This document shows positions 51,292 to 59,217 of a DNA stretch of 64,000 bases, piece by piece; within the stretch, counting starts at the first letter, position 1, and each line of letters opens with the position of its first letter. The DNA comes from Leifsonia sp040686855. Its GTDB lineage: Bacteria > Actinomycetota > Actinomycetes > Actinomycetales > Microbacteriaceae. The notes under the pieces were generated by a model that saw only the letters and a list, made by a program, of their open reading frames with translations, was not told the origin of the DNA and searched no databases. The DNA is taken from NCBI RefSeq assembly GCF_040686855.1, contig NZ_JBFBOG010000001.1:124001-188000 (forward strand), given 5' to 3'. The position numbers were made by a program, and so were the translations under genes.

Positions 51292-51760
51292 ACCGACCGC
51301 GTCCCCTGCACGCGGGATCGACCCGCGCTCCCCGCGCTTCGGCGCCGGGATCACCGCGGTCCTGCTGCTCGTCGACCTCTTCCTGTCCCTTGTCGGCGCC
51401 ACCGTCGCGGCGGCCGTGCTCCTGCTCGTGATCGCACTGCTGTTCGCCTGGGGCGCCTTCGCCGGCGTGCAGCGGCACCCCTACGGCGCGCTCTACCGGG
51501 CGCTCATCCGCCCGCGGCTGGCTCCCCCGGCCGAGCTGGAGGACCCCGCTCCCCCGACCTTCGCCCAGGGCGTCGGCCTCCTCGTCACCGGCGTCGGGCT
51601 CCTCCTGTTCGTGCTCGGCGTCCCGCTCGCTCTGCCGATCGCGGCCGCGCTCGCCTTCGTGGCGGCCTTCCTCAACTCGGTCTTCGGATACTGCCTCGGC
51701 TGCCAGCTCTACCTGCTGCTGGTGCGCGCCCGCGTGATCCGCCGCCGCGCGACCGCCTGA
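51278..51760 (+). CDS. DUF4395 membrane protein
   Basis: 160 residues from ATG 51278. Starts with a Pro-rich stretch and GIDPRSPRFGAGITAVLLLV. About four hydrophobic segments follow, and the family Cys pair is in NSVFGYCLGCQLYLLLVRAR. DUF4395 proteins have a C-x2-C in the last segments and are often encoded beside thioredoxin-like proteins, which suggests a membrane electron-transfer role. Function not established. Confidence 0.88.
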   Translation: MSQPEPTASPARGIDPRSPRFGAGITAVLLLVDLFLSLVGATVAAAVLLLVIALLFAWGAFAGVQRHPYGALYRALIRPRLAPPAELEDPAPPTFAQGVGLLVTGVGLLLFVLGVPLALPIAAALAFVAAFLNSVFGYCLGCQLYLLLVRARVIRRRATA

Positions 51761-51796
51761 CGCCAGCGGCCCAGCCGGGAATCCGCCGTGCACCGG

Positions 51797-51825
51797 ATGA
51801 CGGCGTCGGACCCCGTCAGTAGTGT
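51797..51825 (+). promoter_or_regulatory. Candidate promoter of the osmC-like gene
   Basis: ATGACG (51797-51802), 17-base spacer, TAGTGT (51820-51825). The same TAGTGT -10 is used in the candidate promoter at 16836. Confidence 0.35.
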
Positions 51826-51873
51826 GGAACGGGCCCGGCCGCGCTCGGCGGCCGCGTCTCGTAGGAGGTCTCC

Positions 51874-52299
51874 ATGGCAGTCACCAGCGCATCCACCACC
51901 GTCTGGAACGGCGATCTGAAGAGCGGATCGGGCACCGTCACGCTCGACTCGTCGCACGCGGCCGAGCTGTCGGTGAACTGGAAGGCCCGCTCCGAGGGCG
52001 GCGCGGAGGTCACCACGCCGGAGGAGCTGCTGGGAGCCGCGCACGCCGCCTGCTTCTCGATGGCGTTCTCGAACGGGCTCGCGCAGTTCGGCCACGCGCC
52101 CGAGAGCATCCGCACCACGGCCGCCGTCACGTTCGACCCGGCCCAGGGCATCACCGGCAGCCACCTCACGGTCGTCGCGACCGTCCCCGGTCTCTCGCAC
52201 GAGGACTTCCAGCGGCTCGCCGACGAGGCGAAGGCGGGCTGCCCGGTCTCGCGTGCGCTGGTCGGCATCCCGATCACGCTCGAGGCGTCGCTGGCCTGA
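51874..52299 (+). CDS. OsmC-family peroxiredoxin-like protein
   Basis: 141 residues from ATG 51874 with AGGAGG 7 bases upstream. VWNGDLKSGSGTVTLDSSHA and TTPEELLGAAHAACFSMAFS match the OsmC N-terminal half, including the first catalytic Cys. The second Cys lies in FQRLADEAKAGCPVSRALVG. OsmC/Ohr proteins reduce organic hydroperoxides; the sequence is closer to OsmC (SalR-like) than to Ohr. Cytosolic. It lies between DUF4395 and an epimerase gene. Confidence 0.92.
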   Translation: MAVTSASTTVWNGDLKSGSGTVTLDSSHAAELSVNWKARSEGGAEVTTPEELLGAAHAACFSMAFSNGLAQFGHAPESIRTTAAVTFDPAQGITGSHLTVVATVPGLSHEDFQRLADEAKAGCPVSRALVGIPITLEASLA

Positions 52300-52330
52300 T
52301 CCCTCGTCCGCGACCGAAGGGCGGAGCGAC

Positions 52331-53227
52331 ATGAAGGTGCTGCTGGCCGGTGCATCCGGCCTGATCGGCGGCGAACTGCGGTCGCAGCTCGCCGCGGCGG
52401 GGCATGACGTTCTCCGACTCGTCCGGCGCGAGCCGTCGTCGTCCGAGGAGGTCCGCTGGGATCCGGCGGAGCGATCGGTCCCCATCGACGCGCTCGAGTG
52501 GGCCGACGCGGTCGTCAACCTCTCGGGGGCTTCGCTGCAGCGGCTCCCGTGGACGAAGGCGACCAAGCGGCGCATCCTCTCCTCGAGGCTGCAGGCGACC
52601 GGCACCCTGGCCGACGGGATGCGGCGTGCCGACGATCCCCCGGCCGTGTTCCTGAGCGGGTCGGCGGTCGGCTTCTACGGCGACCGGCCCGGCCAGCACT
52701 TGACGGAGGCGGCGAGCAAAGGGAGCGGGTTCCTCTCGGACGTCGCGGACGCGTGGGAGGCCGCGGCGCGCCTCGCGCCCGAGTCGACGCGCCTCGTGCT
52801 CGCCCGCACCGGCGTGGTCATCGGCCGGGGCGGCGCGATGAAACCGCTGCTACCGCTGGCGAAGGCCGGGCTCGCCGGGCCGCTCGGCTCCGGACGCCAG
52901 CACTGGCCGTGGATCAGCCTGCACGACGAGGCGGCCGCGCTCGTCCATCTTCTGGGATCGAGTCTCGACGGGCCGGTCAACCTCGCGGGGCCGACTCCGG
53001 CGACCGAGAGGGAGGTCGTGAAGGCGCTGGCACGCGCGGTTCGTCGGCCGTCGGTCGTCCCCGTCCCGACGTTCGCGATCGAACTGGCCCTGCAGGACGC
53101 CGGACGCGAGCTGCTGCTGGCCGACCAGCTGGTGGTGCCGCAGAAGCTGCTCGACGACGGGTTCGTGTTCCGCGACCCGACCGTGGAGGACGCGATGGAC
53201 CGATTGGTGGAGGTCCGGGCCGCCTAA
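52331..53227 (+). CDS. TIGR01777-family epimerase (SDR39U type)
   Basis: 298 residues from ATG 52331 (MKVLLAGASGLIGGELRSQL). The nucleotide-binding GASGLIG and the family signatures VNLSGASLQRLPWTKATKRR, ILSSRLQATGTLADGMRR, LSGSAVGFYGDRPGQHLTEA and QHWPWISLHDEAAALVHLLG are typical of TIGR01777 proteins. The DUF1731 C-terminus (VPVPTFAIELALQDAGRELL, ADQLVVPQKLLDDGFVF) is present. In E. coli the homologue is YfcH. Substrate unknown. It overlaps the convergent TPR gene by 4 bases. Confidence 0.92.
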   Translation: MKVLLAGASGLIGGELRSQLAAAGHDVLRLVRREPSSSEEVRWDPAERSVPIDALEWADAVVNLSGASLQRLPWTKATKRRILSSRLQATGTLADGMRRADDPPAVFLSGSAVGFYGDRPGQHLTEAASKGSGFLSDVADAWEAAARLAPESTRLVLARTGVVIGRGGAMKPLLPLAKAGLAGPLGSGRQHWPWISLHDEAAALVHLLGSSLDGPVNLAGPTPATEREVVKALARAVRRPSVVPVPTFAIELALQDAGRELLLADQLVVPQKLLDDGFVFRDPTVEDAMDRLVEVRAA

Positions 53228-53688
53228 GCCGGCCGCTCCCCCGCCTTCGCGTCCGCGCGCTCCAGCCGGATCGCCTGACGCAGCGCCTCGCGCGCCCGGC
53301 GGCGGTCGCCGGAGGCGTCGTACGCGAGCCCGAGCCGGAACCAGGCACGCCAGCTCGACGGCGCCGCCTCCACCTCGGCCTTGTACTCGGGGAACTGGGC
53401 ATCCGCCGCGTCCCGCAGCGGCCGTCCACTCGCCCGGGTCGGCAGGTCCTCGACCGGGAGGTTGCCCTCCGCCTCCAGCTGCCGCACCAGTCGCTCGGTG
53501 CGTGCCCCGAACAGCAGCTCGCGCCCGATCGCCCACGCCGCGATCACCGGCAGCACGAACAGGGCGATGCCCATCGCGATCCCGATCGCCACACCGGACA
53601 GGATGAGCAGCACGGCGCGCTGGGTGACCAGCACGAGATAGACCAGAAGGAGCAGCGCCATCAGGATGGCGGCCAGGCGATTCCTCAT
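53224..53688 (-). CDS. Membrane-anchored tetratricopeptide-repeat protein
   Basis: 154 residues from ATG 53688. Two membrane helices at the N-terminus (AAILMALLLLVYLVLVTQRA and VLLILSGVAIGIAMGIALFV with a third weak segment), then a charged linker (about 65-105) and one TPR-like helix pair (WRAWFRLGLAYDASGDRRRA, REALRQAIRLERADAK). Role unknown; TPRs mediate protein contacts. It lies 19 bases downstream of dapB, so it is co-transcribed. A longer frame starts at 53772 inside dapB and is unlikely. Confidence 0.82.
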   Translation of the reverse strand: MRNRLAAILMALLLLVYLVLVTQRAVLLILSGVAIGIAMGIALFVLPVIAAWAIGRELLFGARTERLVRQLEAEGNLPVEDLPTRASGRPLRDAADAQFPEYKAEVEAAPSSWRAWFRLGLAYDASGDRRRAREALRQAIRLERADAKAGERPA

Positions 53689-53707
53689 CGGCGGTGCGTT
53701 CTCCTGC

Positions 53708-54514
53708 TCAGCGGGCCAGCTCGGTGCCGTCGTCGCCCGCGTCGCGGACAGTCCGACGCGGCGGCTCGCCACTCGGCTCGGCGATCCCGAGGTCGATCAG
53801 CTTGTCGAGCCCGACCGTCACGCCGGTCGCCGTCGCGGCTGCGCGCAGCGCGAGCAGGATGCCGGTCTCATACGCCTCCGACCCGACGGTGTCGTGCTCG
53901 ATGACCAGCTGCTCGCCGGGACCGCCGAAGATGACCTGCTGCTGCGCGACGACCCCGCGCATCCGGAGGCTGTGGATGGGGACGCTCGCCACCTGCTGCC
54001 CGCGGGCGCGCTGGTCCGAGTGCGGCGCCTCGACCGGTCCCTTCGCCGCCCGGGCGGCGCCGATCAGCTCGGCCGTGCGCACCGCGGTGCCCGATGGCGA
54101 GTCGACCTTGCCCGCGCCGTGCGCCTCGATGATCTCGATCGAGTCGAAGAAGCGCGCCGCGACGGTCGCGAAGGCCGTGCCCAGCGCGGAACCCAGCGAG
54201 AAGTTCGGGATGACGACCGCGCCACGGCCCTCGTGCTGGGCGACGCGGCGCTCCAGGTCGAGGATGCGGTCCGCCGACCAGCCGGAGGTGCCGACCAGGA
54301 CGTTGAGGCCGTGGTCGACGGCGAAGGCGACGATCCCGGGGCTCACCTGCGGAAGCGTCATATCGACCAGCACGTCGGCGCCGAGCATGTCCTCCAGAGG
54401 GGAGCGCGAGTCGAGGCGGGCCACCAGCTCCAGGTCGTCGGCCTGCTCGATGAGGCGCACGGCCACGCTTCCCAGTTTTCCGGTCGCTCCGGCGACGGCC
54501 ACGCGAATGCTCAC
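53708..54514 (-). CDS. dapB: 4-hydroxy-tetrahydrodipicolinate reductase
   Basis: 268 residues starting MSIRVAVAGATGKLGSVAVR with the nucleotide loop GATGKLG. VGTSGWSADRILDLER, PNFSLGSALGTAFA and the active-site EIIEAHGAGKVDSPSGTA are the family landmarks. The catalytic His and Lys of that motif are both present, but the second residue of the usual His-His pair is Gly. It reduces the DapA product using NAD(P)H. The protein is slightly short of the E. coli form, as is usual in Actinobacteria. Confidence 0.94.
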   Translation of the reverse strand: MSIRVAVAGATGKLGSVAVRLIEQADDLELVARLDSRSPLEDMLGADVLVDMTLPQVSPGIVAFAVDHGLNVLVGTSGWSADRILDLERRVAQHEGRGAVVIPNFSLGSALGTAFATVAARFFDSIEIIEAHGAGKVDSPSGTAVRTAELIGAARAAKGPVEAPHSDQRARGQQVASVPIHSLRMRGVVAQQQVIFGGPGEQLVIEHDTVGSEAYETGILLALRAAATATGVTVGLDKLIDLGIAEPSGEPPRRTVRDAGDDGTELAR

Positions 54515-54582
54515 ACACCCAGCCTACCTGCGCGCCTGCGGACGACCCGCGGCTCAGCCCGCCCCGGCGCTACGCTGGACCG

Positions 54583-55086
54583 ATGGTGTCTTTCGCCGAC
54601 GTCGCCGTCACCGACGCGACCGCCCACCGGATGCTCTCCGACTACTTCGCCGAGCGCGCCGAGACGTTCCCGAGCGCGCAGGGCGCCTACCGGACGGCCT
54701 TCCCGGATCCGGGCCAGTTCGTCGCGCCGAACGGCGTCTTCCTCCTCGCCTACGACGACGGTTCGGAGGTCGGCTGCGGCGGCGTCCGCGAGCTGCGCGT
54801 CCCGCTGGGCGAGACCGAGGACGGCGCCCCGGTCGTGCGCTACGAGATCAAGCACCTGTGGGTCACGCCGTCGCGGCGCGGCAACGGGTACGGCCGCGCC
54901 ATCCTGGTCGAGCTGGAACAGCGCGCCCGCGGCTTCGGCGCGACCGAGATCGTGCTCGACACCAACGCCAGTCTCGAGGCGGCCGGCGGGCTGTACCGGG
55001 CGCACGGTTACGAGAGCATCCAGCCGTACAACGACAACCCGAACGCGACCGACTGGTTCCGCAAGCGGGTCGAACCGATCGAGTAG
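54583..55086 (+). CDS. GNAT-family N-acetyltransferase
   Basis: 167 residues starting MVSFADVAVTDATAHRMLSD. The acetyl-CoA site is in HLWVTPSRRGNGYGRAILVE (R-G-N-G-Y-G). NASLEAAGGLYRAHGYESIQ is the conserved end, with the likely catalytic Tyr. The N-terminal AYDDGSEVGCGGVRELRVPL is the first beta strand pair. Substrate unknown. Divergent from dapB and convergent with the phosphatase gene (6 bases between stops). Confidence 0.9.
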   Translation: MVSFADVAVTDATAHRMLSDYFAERAETFPSAQGAYRTAFPDPGQFVAPNGVFLLAYDDGSEVGCGGVRELRVPLGETEDGAPVVRYEIKHLWVTPSRRGNGYGRAILVELEQRARGFGATEIVLDTNASLEAAGGLYRAHGYESIQPYNDNPNATDWFRKRVEPIE

Positions 55087-55092
55087 CCCGGC

Positions 55093-55695
55093 TCAGACCG
55101 GCTGCAGCTCCGGCAGGCCCGTGCGGAGCTCCACCGGCAGGTGGCCCAGGTCGTTGTGCACCACCAGGACCGGCGGCTTGGCCGAACGCACGCGGATGAT
55201 CGTGAGGCCGCAATTGGCCTGATTCAGTCCCAGCCAGCGCCAGTCCGGGGCGTCGAACACGTGCCGCACGAACCATCCGATCACGAAGTTGTGCGTGATC
55301 AGCAGGTCATGCCGGTCTCCCATCGCGGGCGTCAGGAACTCGTGGACCGCGTCGTCCATCTGCGCGCGCCCCGCCTCGATCTCCGCCTCCGTCACCGGGC
55401 CGAAGAACGACTCGAACGCCTTCGGCATGTCCGGCGTCGGCCCCGACGGGATGCAGTCGAACAGCAGGCTCGACGGCTGCGGCTCCAGCGCGGGCATCCG
55501 CTCCGCCATGATCGACGCGGTCTCGGTGGCCCGGTTGAGCGGCGAGTGGTACATCGACGTGAACGGGATGCCGCTCAGCCGCTCGGCGATCAGCTGCGCC
55601 TGCCGCTTACCACGCGGTGACAGGGGGCCGTCCGGCATCCCGTGCTCGGCATCCTGCTGCTCGCCGTGGCGCACGAGGTAGATGTAGTGGGGCAC
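55093..55695 (-). CDS. Histidine phosphatase-family protein
   Basis: 200 residues from GTG 55695 (VPHYIYLVRHGEQQ). The catalytic RHG is LVRHGEQQD, the second Arg is in YHSPLNRATETASIMAER, the acid/base Glu is probably in TEAEIEAG, and the last His is in DLLITHNFVIGWFVRHV. The acid/base residue is the least clear. The fold includes phosphoglycerate mutases and diverse phosphatases; a substrate cannot be named. It starts 43 bases after the M16 protease stop on the same strand. Confidence 0.92.
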   Translation of the reverse strand: MPHYIYLVRHGEQQDAEHGMPDGPLSPRGKRQAQLIAERLSGIPFTSMYHSPLNRATETASIMAERMPALEPQPSSLLFDCIPSGPTPDMPKAFESFFGPVTEAEIEAGRAQMDDAVHEFLTPAMGDRHDLLITHNFVIGWFVRHVFDAPDWRWLGLNQANCGLTIIRVRSAKPPVLVVHNDLGHLPVELRTGLPELQPV

Positions 55696-55738
55696 GAGGG
55701 TGGACCTTTCGAGAAGAGCGGAGCGGGAGGGAGGCGGA

Positions 55739-57097
55739 TCAGGGAGCGAGACCGGCGAACGTGTCGTCGGTGACGCTCCCCACCGCCGCGACGGAGAGCG
55801 GCCGTCCCGCCAGATCGGCGGCGAGCTCCCGCACGTCGTCGACGGTGACGAGGTGCAGGCGGCGGAGGCTCTCATCCAGGTCGGCGAACTCGCCGAGGGT
55901 GATCTCGGCGCGGCCGAGGCGGGACATGCGGGTGTCGGAGTCCTCCAGCGCCAGGGCGGCGCCGCCGGACAGCTGGCCGACGGCGCGGCGCAGCTCGTCG
56001 GCGGTCACGCCGTCGGAGCCGAGCCTGCGCAGCTCGTCGAGCATGAGCTCGGTGACCTGCCGCGCCTTCGCGGGCGCGCAGCCGGCGTAGAGGCCGAAGA
56101 CCCCGGCGTCCGAGTAGGAACCGGAGAAGGAGTAGACGGCGTAGGCGAGGCCGCGGCGCTCGCGGACCTCCTGGAACAGCCGGCTGGACATCCCGCCGCC
56201 GAGGATGGAGTTGAGCACGCTCATCGTCGTGCGGCGCGGGTCGGTGGCGACGGTGCCGGGCATCCCGACGAAGACGTTCGCCTGCTCGGTCGGGCGCTGG
56301 ACCGTGACCACGGCACTGCCGCGCGAGATGGTCGCGGTGCCGCCGGTGCGGCGGTCGACCGGGGTGGCGGGCAGGTCGAGGTCCCAGCCGGCGGAGAGGA
56401 GCGCGCGCTCGACGCCCGCGACCAGCAGGTCGTGGTCGACCGCTCCCGCGGCGGTGACCACGAGGTCCTGCGGCCGGTAGTTCGCCCGGTAGTGCTCCCA
56501 CACACCGTCGCGGGTGGCGGCGTGGATGGTGTCGGGGCGGCCGCCGATGGGACGGCCGAGGGGATGCGCGCCCAGCACGGCCTGGAACATGCGCTCGTTC
56601 GCGACGTCGCCCGGGTCGTCCTCCGCCATCGAGAGCTCTTCCAGGATGACGCCGCGCTCGTTCTCGAACTCGGCCGGGTCCAGGACGGAGGAGGTGAGCA
56701 TGTCGCCGATGACCTCGACTGCCATCGCGAGGTCGCGATCCTGCACCTTGGCGTAGTAGCAGGTGTACTCCTTGGCGGTCATCGCGTTGTGCTCGCCGCC
56801 GACCGAGTCGAAGGAGACCGCGATGTCGAGAGCCGTCCGCGACCGTGTGCCCTTGAACAGCAGGTGCTCGAGGAAGTGGGTCGAGCCGAGGGTTCCCGGA
56901 TGCCCGGGCTCGCTCTCGTGCTCGTCGCGCGAGCCGACCGCGACCCAGTAGCCGAGGGTGGCGCTCCGGGCGCCCGGAACCTGCTCGCTCAGGACGCGCA
57001 CCCCGCTCGGCAGGATCGTGCGGCGGACCAGCGCCTCGCCCGACGCGGCGAAGGTGAGGTCGGCCAAACCGAGCGGAAGGTCGACTGCGCTGTTCAT
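55739..57097 (-). CDS. M16-family zinc metallopeptidase (processing-peptidase type)
   Basis: 452 residues from ATG 57097. The inverted zinc motif is HFLEHLLFKGT (H-x-x-E-H), and the third ligand Glu is in FENERGVILEELSMAEDDPG. SFDSVGGEHNAMTAKEYTCY and ERMFQAVLGAHPLGRPIGG are typical of bacterial YmxG/PqqL-like proteins. The C-terminal half (about 225-450) is the inactive partner domain with ILGGGMSSRLFQEVRERRGL. Probably a cytosolic oligopeptidase. In Actinobacteria this gene usually sits between pnp and dapB; here pnp is not in view. Divergent from the TetR gene. Confidence 0.93.
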   Translation of the reverse strand: MNSAVDLPLGLADLTFAASGEALVRRTILPSGVRVLSEQVPGARSATLGYWVAVGSRDEHESEPGHPGTLGSTHFLEHLLFKGTRSRTALDIAVSFDSVGGEHNAMTAKEYTCYYAKVQDRDLAMAVEVIGDMLTSSVLDPAEFENERGVILEELSMAEDDPGDVANERMFQAVLGAHPLGRPIGGRPDTIHAATRDGVWEHYRANYRPQDLVVTAAGAVDHDLLVAGVERALLSAGWDLDLPATPVDRRTGGTATISRGSAVVTVQRPTEQANVFVGMPGTVATDPRRTTMSVLNSILGGGMSSRLFQEVRERRGLAYAVYSFSGSYSDAGVFGLYAGCAPAKARQVTELMLDELRRLGSDGVTADELRRAVGQLSGGAALALEDSDTRMSRLGRAEITLGEFADLDESLRRLHLVTVDDVRELAADLAGRPLSVAAVGSVTDDTFAGLAP

Positions 57098-57153
57098 CCC
57101 CTCCACCCTACGCCAGCCTCCGTCGGATGCCTCGCGGCACAAATCGAGGACAA

Positions 57154-57180
57154 ACAGACTCGTCTGTCTACTGCTATACT
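57154..57180 (+). promoter_or_regulatory. TetR operator and promoter
   Basis: Palindrome ACAGAC-TC-GTCTGT (57154-57167) directly upstream of TATACT (57175-57180). The palindrome fills the -35 zone, as expected for a repressor that blocks its own promoter. It also lies 57-70 bases from the divergent M16 start. Confidence 0.55.
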
Positions 57181-57238
57181 GCGAGAACCGAAGGGAGGCG
57201 GCCCCTCGTCTCCCCCTCAAGCAAGGGAGTCGTGCCGG

Positions 57239-57823
57239 ATGGTCGTAAGTGCCCGAGCGACCATCCGGCCGCCCGCCCCGTCCAAGGTCAAGATCCTCGC
57301 GACCGCCGACGAGCTCTTCTACCAGGAGGGCATCCACACCGTCGGCGTCGACCGCATCATCGCGGGCGCGCGCGTCACCAAGGCGACGTTCTACAAGCAC
57401 TACCGGTCGAAGGACCTTCTTATCATCGCCTACGTCGAAGGCCGCGACCGGCAGGTGCGCGAGTGGTTCGCCGAGAAGGAGGCGGAGCTCTCCGACCCGC
57501 GCGACGTTGCCCGCGCCCTGGTCGACTCCATCAACGAGGAGGCGGTGCGCCCCGGGTTCCACGGCGACCCGTTCATCAACGCGGCCGCGCAGTTCTCCGA
57601 CCCGAGCGACCCCGTGCGTGTGGCGGTGACCGCCCACCGCGACTGGTATGCGGACCACATCGAGGAGCTTTTCCGCCGCATCGGGCACCCGCGCCCGGGC
57701 GACGCCGCCGACGACCTCATCCTCGCGCGCGACGGCGCCCTGGCCGGCGGCTACGTGGGCGACCCGATCGCCGCGGGCGCCGCCCTGCACCGCGCGCTCG
57801 ACCGCATCCTCGCCGAGGCGTAG
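57239..57823 (+). CDS. TetR/AcrR-family transcriptional regulator
   Basis: 194 residues from ATG 57239. The HTH is in ILATADELFYQEGIHTVGVD followed by RIIAGARVTKATFYKHYRSK, with the recognition helix around VTKATFYKHYRSKD. The C-terminal ligand domain has INEEAVRPGFHGDPFINAAA and FSDPSDPVRVAVTAHRDWYA. The family represses nearby transporters or enzymes; the only neighbours are the divergent M16 gene and, after the repeats, an aldo/keto reductase. A palindrome at its own promoter supports autoregulation. The inducer is unknown. Confidence 0.92.
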   Translation: MVVSARATIRPPAPSKVKILATADELFYQEGIHTVGVDRIIAGARVTKATFYKHYRSKDLLIIAYVEGRDRQVREWFAEKEAELSDPRDVARALVDSINEEAVRPGFHGDPFINAAAQFSDPSDPVRVAVTAHRDWYADHIEELFRRIGHPRPGDAADDLILARDGALAGGYVGDPIAAGAALHRALDRILAEA

Positions 57824-57841
57824 CCCGCCCAACCCTGCCGG

Positions 57842-57901
57842 TCTGGTTGACGCAACACGCCGCTGCGTCACCCCGTCGCACGGCGTGTTGCGTCACCCAG
57901 A
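57842..57901. repeat. Palindromic repeat, copy 2
   Basis: Core arms TGACGCAACACGCCG (57848-57862) and the complement (57881-57895) pair perfectly over 15 bp. With one mismatch the pairing extends to TCTGG/CCAGA at 57842 and 57901. The core matches the repeat at 13940-13988. Confidence 0.85.
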
Positions 57902-57937
57902 CGCATCCCGACCGCCGCCCGCCTGCGCTGCCACCCC

Positions 57938-57998
57938 ATCCATGGGACGCAACACGCCGTCACGACGTGCGCATGACGGCGTGTTGCGGCCCATGGAT
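57938..57998. repeat. Palindromic repeat, copy 3
   Basis: 25-bp arms at 57938-57962 and 57974-57998 with a single mismatch and an 11-base loop. It contains GGGACGCAACACGCCGT, identical over 17 bases to the copy at 13940. Confidence 0.87.
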
Positions 57999-58002
57999 GC
58001 GT

Positions 58003-58060
58003 CTAGTGGGCCCAACACGCCGTTATAGGGCGATGCGTCACGGCGTGTTGGGACCAGTAG
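58003..58060. repeat. Palindromic repeat, copy 4
   Basis: 21-bp arms at 58003-58023 and 58040-58060 with two mismatches; the inner 13 bp (CCCAACACGCCGT) are perfect. It diverges from the other copies outside AACACGCCGT. Confidence 0.83.
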
Positions 58061-58123
58061 ATGAGCGGACGGGCTGGGACGGGGCGGCCGCCGCGGCGTT
58101 ACGGAGCGGCAGGCGGGCGCGGG

Positions 58124-59176
58124 CTACTCGGAGACGCGGTCGAGGTCGAGCATCTGGGAGCGGGTCAGGCGGATGCCCGCCGCGGCCATGAGCGCGTCCA
58201 CCTGGTCGGGGCGGCTGGCGCTGGCGACGGGCGCGATGATGGTCCGCTTGGCCAGCAGCCAGGCGAGGGCGATGCTCGCGGGAGCCACCTTGTGCTCCGC
58301 CGCGATGCGGTCGAGCACCGCGAGCACCCGCTGGCCGCGCCGGTTGACGTAGGCCGCCGCGCGCACGCTGCGCGCGCCCGCCGTGAGGTCGCCCTTGCTG
58401 CGGTACTTGCCGGTGAGGAAGCCGTTCGCCAGCGCGTAGTACGGCATCACGCCGAGCCCCTGCGCGGCCGCGACGATCCGCGGGGCGCTCTCGAACTCGG
58501 TGCGGTGCATGAGGTTGTACTGGTTCTGGATGGCGACGAACTTCGGCAGGCCGGCCGACGCCAGGATGCGCGCCTCGATCAGGCGGTCCGCGCTGAAGTT
58601 GGAGGCGGCCAGGTAGCGCACCTTGCCGCTCTCGATCAGCCACTCCGCCGTCGCCAGGCTGTCCTCCAGCGGTGTCTCGGGGTCGTCGTCGTGGAAGTAC
58701 AGCAGGTCGATGCGGTCGGTCTTCAGCCGCTCGAGCGACGCCTCGACGGCGCGCACGATGCTGACCGAGCCGAGGCCGGGGTTCTCGTGGTGGCGGCCGA
58801 CCTTGGTCGCGATGACCATGCGGTCGCGGTTGCCGCGCTCGCGCATCCAGTTGCCGATGAGCACTTCGCTGCGGCCGCCGACGTAGCTGTCGGCGGTGTC
58901 GATGAAGTCGCCGCCCAGCTCCGCGAAGCGGTCCAGGATGGCGAGGGATGTGTCGCCGTCGGCCGTCCAGCCGAAGACGCTCGCGCCGAGCGACAGCGGG
59001 TACACCGCGAGGTCGCTCTCGCCGATGCGGCGAGGCGCGATGACGGCGAGCGGACCGGTGCTCTCGATGGCCGGGTCGATATCGACCACGCCGGTGGGCG
59101 GTTCGGCGGTGCCCGCACGCGCTTGTTCGCGGGCGGAGGCGGGCTGCCGGAGGCGCAGGGGAAGCAGCTGTGGCAT
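58124..59176 (-). CDS. Aldo/keto reductase
   Basis: 350 residues from ATG 59176 with GAGGGGGAG upstream; an ATG at 59197 would add seven. TIM barrel with the catalytic Asp and Tyr in FIDTADSYVGGRSEVLIG, the Lys in MVIATKVGRH and the His in DLLYFHDDDPETPLEDSL. RYLAASNFSADRLIEARIL and VAPASIALAWLLAKRTIIAP are the usual NADPH-binding strands. The first 50 residues are a low-complexity extension ahead of the barrel. Substrate unknown. A 16-bp palindrome lies 42-57 bases upstream of the start codon. Confidence 0.9.
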   Translation of the reverse strand: MPQLLPLRLRQPASAREQARAGTAEPPTGVVDIDPAIESTGPLAVIAPRRIGESDLAVYPLSLGASVFGWTADGDTSLAILDRFAELGGDFIDTADSYVGGRSEVLIGNWMRERGNRDRMVIATKVGRHHENPGLGSVSIVRAVEASLERLKTDRIDLLYFHDDDPETPLEDSLATAEWLIESGKVRYLAASNFSADRLIEARILASAGLPKFVAIQNQYNLMHRTEFESAPRIVAAAQGLGVMPYYALANGFLTGKYRSKGDLTAGARSVRAAAYVNRRGQRVLAVLDRIAAEHKVAPASIALAWLLAKRTIIAPVASASRPDQVDALMAAAGIRLTRSQMLDLDRVSE

Positions 59177-59217
59177 CTCTCCCCCTCCCCTCGGCATGGC
59201 CGATAACGCTTGAGTCA

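Larger units (their letters stand above)
57824..58123. other. 300-base gene-free stretch filled by palindromic repeats
   Basis: No coding sequence is supported. Three hairpins occupy about 180 of the 300 bases (57842-58060). The remainder is GC-rich with no motif seen. Both flanking genes end here (TetR at 57823, aldo/keto reductase at 58124). Confidence 0.8.
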
